Shown: one piece after another, positions 6,709 to 13,693 of the stretch
Numbering within the stretch: the stretch's first letter is position 1
Layout of the letters: the number at the start of each line of letters is the position of its first letter
DNA from: Albidovulum sp.
Lineage (GTDB): Bacteria; Pseudomonadota; Alphaproteobacteria; Rhodobacterales; Rhodobacteraceae
Direction of reading: 5' to 3'
DNA: 18,635 nt
Assembly (NCBI GenBank): GCA_030837785.1
Contig: JAUQYA010000145.1
Coordinates: 1 to 18,635, forward strand
Translations under genes and position numbers: made by a program
The notes under the pieces: generated by a model
Told to the model about the DNA's origin: nothing
What the model saw: the letters and a program-made list of their open reading frames with translations, nothing else
The model's database searches: none

Positions 6709-8100
6709 ATGCGCTATGTGTCGACGCGGGGCGCGGCCCCGGTCCTGGACTTCGGCGAGGCGATGCTGACGGGTCTTGCCCGCGATGGCGGGCTCTATGT
6801 GCCCGAGACGGTGCCGGCGCTGGGCCGGGACGAGATCGCGGCACTCTCGGGCCTCAGCTATGAGGAGACCGCCTTCCGGGTGATGCGGCCCTTCACCGGT
6901 GATGCCTTCACCGATGCCGAATTCCGCGCCGCGATCGAGGCGGCCTACCGCGGCTTCGGCCATCCCGCGCGCGCGCCGCTGGTGCAGCTCGCGCCCAGCC
7001 ACTTCCTTCTGGAACTGTTCCACGGCCCGACGCTCGCGTTCAAGGACTTCGCGATGCAGCTCATCGGCCAGCTCTTCCAGATCGCGCTCAAGCGGCAGGG
7101 CCGCCGCATCACCATCGTCGGCGCAACCAGCGGAGACACCGGCTCGGCCGCGATCGAGGCGTTCCGCGGGCTCGACAACGTCGACGTCTTCATCCTCTTC
7201 CCCGAAGGCCGCGTTTCCGACGTGCAGCGCCGGCAGATGACCACGCCCGACGAGGCCAACGTCCACGCGCTCGCGCTCGATGGCGATTTCGACGATGCCC
7301 AGGCCCGGCTCAAGGACATGTTCAACCATTTCGAGTTCCGCGACGCGGTGGGCCTTGCCGGCGTCAACTCGATCAACTGGGCGCGGGTGCTGGCGCAGGT
7401 GGTCTACTACTTCACCGCCGCCGTCTCGCTCGGCGCGCCGCACCGCCCGGTCGGCTTCACCGTGCCCACCGGCAACTTCGGCGACATCTTCGCGGGCCAT
7501 GTCGCCCGCCGGATGGGCCTGCCGGTGGACCGGCTGGTGATCGCCACCAACCAGAACGACATCCTGCACCGCTGCCTGACGACGGGCCGCTACGAGACCG
7601 GCGGGGTGAAGCCCTCGATCTCGCCCTCGATGGACATCCAGGTCTCCTCGAACTTCGAGCGCGCGCTGTTCGACGCCTATGGCCGCGACGGCGGCGCGGT
7701 GGCGCAACTGATGGAGGAGCTGAAGGTGGCGGGCGGCTTCGGCGTCAGCCAGGGCGCGCTCGAGGCGCTGAAGGCGGCCTACGCCTCGGGCCGGGTGTCG
7801 GAGGACGAGACGCTCGCCACCATCGCCCGCACCCGCCGGACCACCGGCGAGCTTCTCTGCCCGCATTCCGCCGTGGGCGTGGCCGTGGCCGAACGGCGGC
7901 GCCACCCGTCGATGCCGATGGTGACGCTGGCCACCGCGCATCCGGCAAAGTTCCCCGACGCGGTGGAACGCGCGACCGGCCTGCGCCCGCCGCTGCCCGA
8001 CCGCATGGCCGACCTGTTCAGCCGCCCCGAACGTGTTACATCGGTTCCCAACGACCTCGCGGCGCTCGAGGCGCTGATCAAGGAAAGGCGCAGGCGGTGA
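6709..8100 (+). CDS. thrC: Threonine synthase
   Basis: A 463-residue pyridoxal-phosphate enzyme that converts O-phosphohomoserine to threonine, the last step of threonine synthesis. It is of the longer class (about 460-510 residues) with the N-terminal MRYVSTRG start. The cofactor lysine is Lys112 in FHGPTLAFKDFAMQ (105-118). The phosphate-binding segments GATSGDTGSAA (138-148) and PTGNFGD (253-259) are also present. A GTG at 6688 would lengthen it by seven residues, but AAGGA at 6698-6702 and the conserved N terminus support the ATG at 6709. The gene is embedded in the cta run, with no functional link to respiration. Interestingly lysC, which feeds the same aspartate pathway, lies 10 kb away in this window. 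Confidence 0.97.
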   Translation: MRYVSTRGAAPVLDFGEAMLTGLARDGGLYVPETVPALGRDEIAALSGLSYEETAFRVMRPFTGDAFTDAEFRAAIEAAYRGFGHPARAPLVQLAPSHFLLELFHGPTLAFKDFAMQLIGQLFQIALKRQGRRITIVGATSGDTGSAAIEAFRGLDNVDVFILFPEGRVSDVQRRQMTTPDEANVHALALDGDFDDAQARLKDMFNHFEFRDAVGLAGVNSINWARVLAQVVYYFTAAVSLGAPHRPVGFTVPTGNFGDIFAGHVARRMGLPVDRLVIATNQNDILHRCLTTGRYETGGVKPSISPSMDIQVSSNFERALFDAYGRDGGAVAQLMEELKVAGGFGVSQGALEALKAAYASGRVSEDETLATIARTRRTTGELLCPHSAVGVAVAERRRHPSMPMVTLATAHPAKFPDAVERATGLRPPLPDRMADLFSRPERVTSVPNDLAALEALIKERRRR

Positions 8101-9359
8101 CGGTTCATCTGACGACGCTTCCCAACGGGCTCCGCATCGTGACCGAGCGGATGGACGGGCTCGCCTCGGCCGCGGTGGGGGTCTGGCTGACCGCGGGCGG
8201 ACGGCACGAGCAGCCCGAACAGAACGGCATCGCCCATTTCCTCGAACACATGGCGTTCAAGGGCACCAAGCGCCGCAGCGCCGCCCGCATCGCCGAGGAG
8301 ATCGAGGACGTCGGCGGCTACATCAACGCCTATACCTCGCGGGAGATGACCGCCTACTACGCCCGGGTGCTGGAACCCGACGTGCCGCTCGCGCTGGACG
8401 TGATCTCGGACATCGTCCTCAACCCGGTCTTCGACCCCAGGGAGATCGAGACCGAACGGCACGTGATCCTGCAGGAGATCGGCCAGGCGCTCGACACGCC
8501 GGACGACATCATCTTCGACTGGCTCCAGGAAGCGGCGTTCCCCGACCAGCCGCTCGGCCGCACGATCCTCGGGCCGGCCGAACGCGTCGCGGGCTTCGGG
8601 CGCACCGACCTGACGCGGTTCGTCGGCGAACATTACGGGCCCGACCAGATGATCCTCTCGGCCGCCGGCGCGGTCGATCACGACGCGGTCGTCAAGGCGG
8701 CCGAGGCTGCCTTCGGCGCTCTCGCCCCGGTGGGCCGCGGCGCGTTGCCCCCCGCCCGCTGGCGGGGTGGCGAGCGGCGCGAGGTGAAGGATCTCGAGCA
8801 GGTCCATTTCGCGCTCGGGTTCGAGGCGCCGAGCGTGCGTGACCACGACTTCCACACCGCGCAGGTCTACACCACCGCGCTCGGCGGCGGCATGTCCTCG
8901 CGGCTGTTCCAGAAGATCCGCGAGGAGCGGGGCCTGTGCTATTCGATCTACGCCCAGGCCGGCGCCTATGACGACACCGGCATGCTGACGATCTATGCCG
9001 GCACCTCGGCCGAGGAGATCGGCGATCTTGCCGGTCTCACGATCGAGGAGATGAAGCGCGCCGCCGCGGACATGACCGAGGCCGAGGTGGCGCGCGCGCG
9101 GGCACAGATGAAGGCGGGCCTGCTGATGGGGCTCGAAAGCCCCTCGGGCCGGGCCGAGCGGATGGCGCGGCACATCGCCATCTGGGGCCGGGTGCAGAGC
9201 GCCGAGGAAAGTGCCGCGGAGATCGAGGCGGTGACCCGCGCCGATGTCCTCAGGTTCGCCGGCGGCATCGTCGGCGGCGCGACGACCGCGCTCGCGCTCT
9301 ATGGTCCGGTGGACCACGCGCCCAGCCTCGCCCGCCTGCGCGAAAGGCTCGCGGCCTGA
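8097..9359 (+). CDS. M16 family zinc peptidase (processing-peptidase-like)
   Basis: A 420-residue insulinase/pitrilysin-family peptidase of the size and type related to the mitochondrial processing peptidase beta subunit. The inverted zinc motif HxxEH is HFLEH at residues 47-51 within GIAHFLEHMAFKGT, and Glu127 in ERHVILQEI is 76 residues after His51, the usual spacing for the third ligand. The C-terminal half carries GGGMSSRLFQKIREERGLCY (20 residues), the typical loop of the inactive domain with the R/Y pair. The start codon is GTG, overlapping the thrC stop by four bases (GTGA). No signal peptide is visible, so a cytoplasmic location is likely. Its bacterial substrate is not known to me. 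Confidence 0.95.
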   Translation: MTVHLTTLPNGLRIVTERMDGLASAAVGVWLTAGGRHEQPEQNGIAHFLEHMAFKGTKRRSAARIAEEIEDVGGYINAYTSREMTAYYARVLEPDVPLALDVISDIVLNPVFDPREIETERHVILQEIGQALDTPDDIIFDWLQEAAFPDQPLGRTILGPAERVAGFGRTDLTRFVGEHYGPDQMILSAAGAVDHDAVVKAAEAAFGALAPVGRGALPPARWRGGERREVKDLEQVHFALGFEAPSVRDHDFHTAQVYTTALGGGMSSRLFQKIREERGLCYSIYAQAGAYDDTGMLTIYAGTSAEEIGDLAGLTIEEMKRAAADMTEAEVARARAQMKAGLLMGLESPSGRAERMARHIAIWGRVQSAEESAAEIEAVTRADVLRFAGGIVGGATTALALYGPVDHAPSLARLRERLAA

Positions 9360-9943
9360 TGTTCTCCGGCCGCCGGAAGGTCCGCATCGAGACCGAGCGG
9401 CTGACGCTGCGCCTGCCGGCGCATTCCGACTACCGCGCCTGGGCGGGCCTGAGGGAGGAAAGCCGCGCCTTCCTGACGCCGTGGGAGCCGACCTGGTCGG
9501 CCGATCACCTGACCCGGAAGGCCTTCACCAACCGGGTCTACTGGGCGGCGCGGGCCTGGTCGGGCGGCACCGCGATGCCGCTCTTCCTGATCCACCGCAC
9601 CGACCAGGCGCTGATCGGCGCGGTGACGATCGACAACATCCGCCGCGGCCCGGCGCAGGCGGCGACGATCGGTTACTGGGTCGGCGCGCCCTTCGCGCGC
9701 CAGGGCTACATGGCCGAGGCGCTGCGCGCGGTGATCCACCACTGCTTCACCACCCTCGACCTCAGCCGGCTTGAAAGCGCCTGCCTGCCGGAGAACGCAG
9801 CCTCGCGCGGGGTGCTGGAGAAATGCGGCTACAAGTACGAGGGCGTCGCGCAGAGCTACCTCCAGATCAACGGCCGCTGGCGCAACCATGTGCTCTATGC
9901 CAACCTGCGCGGCGACCGCCGGGGCCGGACCGAGGCCGGCTGA
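9359..9943 (+). CDS. GNAT N-acetyltransferase, RimJ/RimL type
   Basis: A 194-residue acetyltransferase of the RimJ/RimL branch, which acetylates protein N termini (ribosomal proteins) or small molecules using acetyl-CoA. ETERLTLRLP at residues 11-20 is the usual first strand. GYWVGAPFARQGYMAEALRA at about 106-125 is the acetyl-CoA binding motif A, followed by NAASRGVLEKCGYKYEG. It ends in a basic tail. The ATG shares its first base with the stop of the peptidase gene (TGATG), so it is probably translated by coupling and is the last gene of the run. The precise substrate cannot be told from sequence. Confidence 0.92.
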   Translation: MFSGRRKVRIETERLTLRLPAHSDYRAWAGLREESRAFLTPWEPTWSADHLTRKAFTNRVYWAARAWSGGTAMPLFLIHRTDQALIGAVTIDNIRRGPAQAATIGYWVGAPFARQGYMAEALRAVIHHCFTTLDLSRLESACLPENAASRGVLEKCGYKYEGVAQSYLQINGRWRNHVLYANLRGDRRGRTEAG

Positions 9944-9966
9944 CCTCCGGCACTCCGCTGCCGCGG

Positions 9967-9985
9967 CCGGGGGCGCTGCCCCCGG
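9967..9985. terminator. GC-rich stem-loop after the cta-thrC run
   Basis: CCGGGGGC (9967-9974) and GCCCCCGG (9978-9985) form a perfect 8-bp stem with a GCT loop, followed by ACCCCCGGGATACTT. This type of sequence, a G5-C5 hairpin followed by a CCCCGGGATA stretch, is as I recall frequent between genes in Rhodobacterales. It may be a terminator or a dispersed repeat. There is no clear T-tract. It lies 23 bases after the acetyltransferase stop and separates that run from the FAD oxidase gene. Confidence 0.55.
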
Positions 9986-10024
9986 ACCCCCGGGATACTT
10001 GGACAACGGAGAAGGGGAGGGCGG

Positions 10025-11440
10025 ATGGTACTGAACCCGGCGGATGACGCCTTTGCCGCAGACCTCGCGGCGCGCCTGCCCGAAGGCACCCTCGCGCCGG
10101 CGGGGCCGCGCGATCTCGACGAACCCCGCGGCCGCGGGGTGACGCCGGCGGCCCTTCTCGCGCGGCCGCGCAGCGTGGCGGAGGTGTCGGAGATCGTTCG
10201 CGCCTGCGCCGGGGCCGGCGTCGGGATCGTGCCGCGCGGCGGCGGGACCGGGCTCGTGCTGGGCCAGGTGATGCCGGAGGGGCCGACACCGCTGATCCTC
10301 TCGCTCGACCGGATGGCCGCCTGCCGCGGCCTCTGGCCGGAGGAGGGGGTGATGATCGCCGAGGCCGGCATGACGCTTGCCGCGGCGCAGGAAGCGGCCG
10401 CGGCGGCCGGGCTCCTCCTGCCGCTGTCGCTCGGTTCGGAAGGAACCGCACAGCTTGGTGGCATCCTTGCCACCAACGCGGGGGGCACCGCGGTGCTGCG
10501 CTACGGCACGGCGCGCGCGCTCTGCCTGGGGGTGGAGGCGGTTCTTGCCGACGGATCGGTCTACAACGGGCTGAAAAGGCTCAGGAAAGACAACACCGGC
10601 TATGACCTTTCGGGGCTTCTGGTGGGCTCGGAAGGCACGCTCGGCATCCTCACCGCGGCCGTTCTCAGGCTTCATCCCCGGCCCGCGGCGCAGGCGACGG
10701 CGATGTTCGTGGTGCCGGACCCGGGCGCGGCGCTGACGCTTCTGCGGCTGGTGCAGGAGCGGACCGGGGCCGCCGCCGCGACCTTCGAGCTGATCGGCGG
10801 GCAGGGCTTGCGGTTTCTCGACGAGGCGATGCCGGAGGTCCGCCAGCCCTTCGCCACACGGCCCGACTGGTCGGTGCTGGTCGAGCTTGGCCTGCCGCCG
10901 GGGCTGGAGCCCGAGGCGGTGCTGGCAGGGATCTACGAGGCGGCGGAGGCGGCGGGGCTGGTTTCGGACGCGGTCATGGCGGCGACGGGGGCGCAGCGCG
11001 AGGGGCTCTGGGCGGTGCGCGAGATGATTCCGGTGGCGAACCGCCGGATCGGGGCCGTCGCCTCGCACGACATTTCGCTGCCCTTGTCGGAGATCGCCGC
11101 TTTCCTGCCCCGGGCGGAGGCCGCGGTGAGGGCGATTTATCCCTTCCGGATCAATGTCTTCGGCCATCTTGGCGACGGCAGCCTGCACTACAACGTCTTC
11201 CCGCCCAAGGGTGAGGATCGGGCCGCCCACGCGACCCGGGCGGAGGCGGTGACGCGGGCGGTGCATGACCTTGTCCACGAACATGGCGGCTCGTTCAGCG
11301 CCGAGCACGGGGTCGGCCGGCTGAAGCCGGGCGAGCTGGTCCGCTATGGCGATCCGGCGAAGCTGGCGATCATGCGGAAGGTCAAGCAGGCCCTTGATCC
11401 GAAAGGGATTCTCAACCCCGGTGCGGTGCTGGCGGTCTGA
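10025..11440 (+). CDS. FAD-linked oxidase, D-2-hydroxyacid dehydrogenase (GlcD/D2HGDH type)
   Basis: A 471-residue flavoprotein of the vanillyl-alcohol-oxidase fold that oxidises a D-2-hydroxyacid such as D-2-hydroxyglutarate, D-lactate or glycolate. The FAD domain shows RGGGTGL (71-77), LGSEGTAQLGG (136-146), NAGG (151-154), DNTGYDL (189-195) and GSEGTLGI (201-208). The C-terminal domain has GHLGDGSLHYN (380-390) and SAEHGVG (425-431). Their His and Glu residues bind the metal and substrate in D-2-hydroxyglutarate dehydrogenases, which is the most likely activity. A strong purine-rich ribosome site (GGGGAGGG, within 10014-10022) precedes the ATG. It seems a single-gene unit: a hairpin lies on each side. 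No GlcE or GlcF partner is next to it, which argues against a glycolate oxidase complex. Confidence 0.92.
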   Translation: MVLNPADDAFAADLAARLPEGTLAPAGPRDLDEPRGRGVTPAALLARPRSVAEVSEIVRACAGAGVGIVPRGGGTGLVLGQVMPEGPTPLILSLDRMAACRGLWPEEGVMIAEAGMTLAAAQEAAAAAGLLLPLSLGSEGTAQLGGILATNAGGTAVLRYGTARALCLGVEAVLADGSVYNGLKRLRKDNTGYDLSGLLVGSEGTLGILTAAVLRLHPRPAAQATAMFVVPDPGAALTLLRLVQERTGAAAATFELIGGQGLRFLDEAMPEVRQPFATRPDWSVLVELGLPPGLEPEAVLAGIYEAAEAAGLVSDAVMAATGAQREGLWAVREMIPVANRRIGAVASHDISLPLSEIAAFLPRAEAAVRAIYPFRINVFGHLGDGSLHYNVFPPKGEDRAAHATRAEAVTRAVHDLVHEHGGSFSAEHGVGRLKPGELVRYGDPAKLAIMRKVKQALDPKGILNPGAVLAV

Positions 11441-11448
11441 GACGGAAT

Positions 11449-11476
11449 GCCCCGCCGGGGGAAGGGCCGGCGGGGC
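11449..11476 (+). terminator. Strong hairpin after the FAD oxidase gene
   Basis: GCCCCGCCGG (11449-11458) and CCGGCGGGGC (11467-11476) form a perfect 10-bp stem with an 8-base loop, starting 9 bases after the stop codon. No T-tract follows. Position and stability favour transcription termination or 3' end protection. Confidence 0.6.
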
Positions 11477-11547
11477 TGGAGCCGCGGAACACGGAGCGCG
11501 TGTGCCCGGGGAAGGCGGGCAGGACAAGGTCTAGGGGCGATTCCCTA

Positions 11548-11569
11548 CCGGCGGGTTAAGGGCCGCCGG
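11548..11569. repeat. Inverted repeat in the spacer before the methyltransferase
   Basis: CCGGCGG (11548-11554) and CCGCCGG (11563-11569) flank an 8-base loop GTTAAGGG. It sits between the terminator-like hairpin and the 11-bp phased repeats. It may be a second hairpin or part of a regulatory region. Confidence 0.4.
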
Positions 11570-11585
11570 AATCGGGCGGAACTTC

Positions 11586-11635
11586 CGTCGGTTTCGCGTC
11601 GGGCATCCGTCGGACATGCGTCGGTTTTCCGTCCC
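11586..11635. repeat. CGTCGG array with exact 11-bp spacing
   Basis: CGTCGG occurs at 11586, 11597, 11608 and 11619, and a decayed copy CGTCCC at 11630: five units at exactly 11-bp intervals, placing the cores on one face of the helix. The flanking bases of the units vary (TTT, GCA, ACA, TTT), so selection seems to act on the core. It lies 130-180 bases upstream of the methyltransferase start. It resembles an iteron-like or cooperative operator array. No protein can be assigned. Confidence 0.6.
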
Positions 11636-11690
11636 GACAGGGCGCGCGGGGGGCCAACGGATGCGAAACCCCTCGCGCCCCCGCTCCGGC

Positions 11691-11718
11691 TTGCCGGCCG
11701 CCCGAAAGCGGTTAAGCT
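11691..11718 (+). promoter_or_regulatory. Possible promoter of the methyltransferase-nuclease gene
   Basis: TTGCCG (11691-11696), a 16-base spacer and TAAGCT (11713-11718) give a moderate sigma-70-like match. A transcript starting near 11725 would give a leader of about 40 bases to the ATG at 11765 and almost none to the ATG at 11729, supporting the former as the start. Confidence 0.35.
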
Positions 11719-11764
11719 TTCCGCAACCATGATGCGTTCGGATGGGGGCAGGCAGGCGGGACAG

Positions 11765-13396
11765 ATGACCAATCACCTCTACTATGGCGACAACCTCAGG
11801 GTGCTCCGCGACGAGATCGCGGACGAAAGCGTGGATCTCGTCTACCTCGACCCGCCGTTCAATTCGAACGCGTCCTACAACGTGCTCTTCCGCTCGCCCA
11901 CCGGCGAGGGGTCGGCAGCACAGATCGAGGCCTTCGACGACACCTGGCACTGGGGCGTCGAGGCCGAGGCGGCGTTCCAGGAGGTGCGCCGGTCGGGCCA
12001 CACCGATGCGGCGACGATGCTGGAGGCGATGCGGTCGTTCCTCGGCATGAACGACATGATGGCCTATCTGGCGATGATGGCGGTCAGGCTGGTGGAACTG
12101 CACCGGGTCTTGAGGCCCACCGGCAGCCTTTACCTGCACTGCGACCCGACGGCGAGCCACTACCTGAAGATTCTGCTGGATGCGGTGTTTGGGAAGGGGC
12201 GGTTTCGCAACGAGATTATCTGGAAGCGAACTGACTCGCACAACGATGCAAAGCAGGGCGCAAAGCACTACGGGCGAATACACGACGTCATCTTGTTCTA
12301 CGCAAAGGGTGAACCCGGCGTTTTCAATGCTTTATATAAGCCGCTGCCGGAATCGACAGTAGAAAGCTGGTATCGAAACGTGGAGCCGGAAACGGGTCGG
12401 CGCTTCAATAAGGCCGACGTAACCGGACCCGGAGGAGCGGGCAAAGGCAACCCTCACTACGAGTGGAACGGGGTAACGCGATATTGGCGCTACAACAAAG
12501 AGAAGATGCAGAAGCTCCACGATGAAGGTCGCTTGGTCTACACAAAGTCAGGGATGACCTACCAAAAGCGATACCTAGACGAGAGCAAGGGTGTCCCAGT
12601 TTCGACGATCTGGGATGACATCTCTATGTTGCGCGGCCTTTCTGACAATCAGAAGGAAAGTGAACGCCTCGGCTACCCCACCCAGAAGCCCGTCGCCCTG
12701 CTCGAACGCATCCTCAGCGCCTCGTCGAACCCCGGCGACGTGGTGCTCGACCCGTTCTGCGGCTGCGGCACCACGGTGCATGCGGCGGAAAAGCTCGGGC
12801 GGCAGTGGATCGGCATCGACGTGACCCATCTTGCCATCGGGCTGATCGAGAAGCGGCTGAGGGATGCCTTTCCGGCCGTCGCCTACCGGCTCCACGGCGT
12901 ACCGGCCGACATCGACGGCGCGCGGCAGTTCTTCCGCGACGACGACCAGAGCAAGAAGGAATTCGAGAAATGGGCCGTCTCCCTCATCGGCGCGCAGCCG
13001 TGGCGGGCGGGGAAGAAGGGCGCCGACGGCGGCATCGACGGCATCCTGCCCTTCGGCACCACCGAGAAGGCCGTGGTCAGCGTCAAGGGCGGCAAGGACC
13101 GGCAAAGGAACCACATCGACCAGTTGAAGGCGGTGGTGGACCGCGAGCGCGCCCAGATCGGCGTCTTCCTGACGCTGGAGGAGCCGACCAAGCCGATGCT
13201 GGCCGAGGCGGCGGGGGCCGGGCAATACGCGCCCGAGGGCATCGAGAACCCGGTGCCGAGAATCCAGATCGTGACGATCGAGGCGGCGATGCGGCTCCGC
13301 GAGCGGGCGGTGCAACTGCCGCTGAGGCGGTCCGACGTGTTCCGCAAGGCCGCGCGCGAGGAGGATCGCGGCGCGCAGGGGGCGCTGGATCTGTGA
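11765..13396 (+). CDS. Beta-class DNA methyltransferase fused to Mrr-like nuclease domain
   Basis: A 543-residue protein. Residues 5-145 and 296-372 form an adenine-N6 or cytosine-N4 methyltransferase: the catalytic motif is LDPPFNSNASYN (28-39), and the S-adenosylmethionine site is DPFCGCGTT (329-337) followed by WIGIDV. Motif IV before motif I defines the beta class, with target recognition expected between them. GYPTQKP (303-309) is typical. Residues 398-518 resemble the Mrr-type PD-(D/E)XK nuclease: FEKWA (400-404), GADGGIDG (419-426) and VVSVKGGK (437-444), giving Asp425 and Lys441 as probable catalytic residues, then GVFLTLEEPTKPM (466-478). This suggests a single-chain restriction-modification or regulatory methylation protein. 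No separate nuclease or specificity gene is adjacent. The frame is open upstream, but ATG 11765 begins the family N terminus; ATG 11729 is an alternative. The central part differs in composition (see separate entry). Confidence 0.9.
   Translation: MTNHLYYGDNLRVLRDEIADESVDLVYLDPPFNSNASYNVLFRSPTGEGSAAQIEAFDDTWHWGVEAEAAFQEVRRSGHTDAATMLEAMRSFLGMNDMMAYLAMMAVRLVELHRVLRPTGSLYLHCDPTASHYLKILLDAVFGKGRFRNEIIWKRTDSHNDAKQGAKHYGRIHDVILFYAKGEPGVFNALYKPLPESTVESWYRNVEPETGRRFNKADVTGPGGAGKGNPHYEWNGVTRYWRYNKEKMQKLHDEGRLVYTKSGMTYQKRYLDESKGVPVSTIWDDISMLRGLSDNQKESERLGYPTQKPVALLERILSASSNPGDVVLDPFCGCGTTVHAAEKLGRQWIGIDVTHLAIGLIEKRLRDAFPAVAYRLHGVPADIDGARQFFRDDDQSKKEFEKWAVSLIGAQPWRAGKKGADGGIDGILPFGTTEKAVVSVKGGKDRQRNHIDQLKAVVDRERAQIGVFLTLEEPTKPMLAEAAGAGQYAPEGIENPVPRIQIVTIEAAMRLRERAVQLPLRRSDVFRKAAREEDRGAQGALDL
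12200..12660 (+). other. Compositionally foreign centre of the methyltransferase gene
   Basis: A hand count gives 223 G+C of 420 bases (53%) for 12241-12660, against 62-72% for the lines just before and after (12001-12180 and 12721-12840). Codons rare in this genome cluster here: ATA at 12278, TTA at 12332, CTA at 12575 and several CGA. The patch encodes about residues 147-299, the expected target recognition domain between motifs IV and I. Its limits are approximate. The frame is intact throughout, so the segment is functional sequence and not an insertion that breaks the gene. Confidence 0.75.
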
Positions 13397-13474
13397 GGGG
13401 CGGGACAGGATGGTTCCCGGCTTTGGCGCCTTTGACGCTATGGTGCTCCGGGGCGGGAAGCGCCGGGCCGATCA

Positions 13475-13654
13475 GGCCACTGTCCGGGGGACAGTGGCCC
13501 GGCCCGTTGCCCGAAGGCGCAAGCCGCAGGGCAAAGGGGGTGTAGTCGGGACGGGACGGTCGGAAATCGGGGCGCGGCTGCCCGGGCTGGCGCGATAATC
13601 GCGCCTGCCGGGGGCAGGCAGGCGCGGCCCGATTTGTCGCGGGACAAATCGGGC
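13475..13654. repeat. Cluster of five consecutive inverted repeats
   Basis: In this gene-free spacer (13397-13693) five hairpins follow one another. GGCCACTGTCC/GGACAGTGGCC is at 13475-13499 (11 bp, loop GGG). TTGCCC/GGGCAA at 13507-13534 has an inner GGC-GCAA-GCC. GGCGCGAT/ATCGCGCC is at 13589-13605, and CCTGCC/GGCAGG at 13604-13618. GCCCGATTTGTC/GACAAATCGGGC is at 13627-13654 (12 bp, loop GCGG). All arms are perfect. The arrangement resembles bacterial mosaic palindromic repeats (BIME-like) or a structured RNA. No convincing coding frame or T-tract is seen. Confidence 0.65.
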
Positions 13655-13693
13655 AGCAGCCGACCGACGGCGCAACGACAGGTCGGGATGCCC

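Noticed and set aside
9299..11527. A 742-codon minus-strand frame opposite the acetyltransferase and FAD oxidase genes.
   Set aside because: Composition is low-complexity Arg/His/Pro-rich, it runs through two well-supported genes, and no ribosome site or motif supports it.
11447..11764. An N-terminal extension of the methyltransferase reading frame of up to 106 residues.
   Set aside because: The extension runs through two hairpins and the phased repeats, has no domain, and the family N terminus starts at the ATG at 11765.
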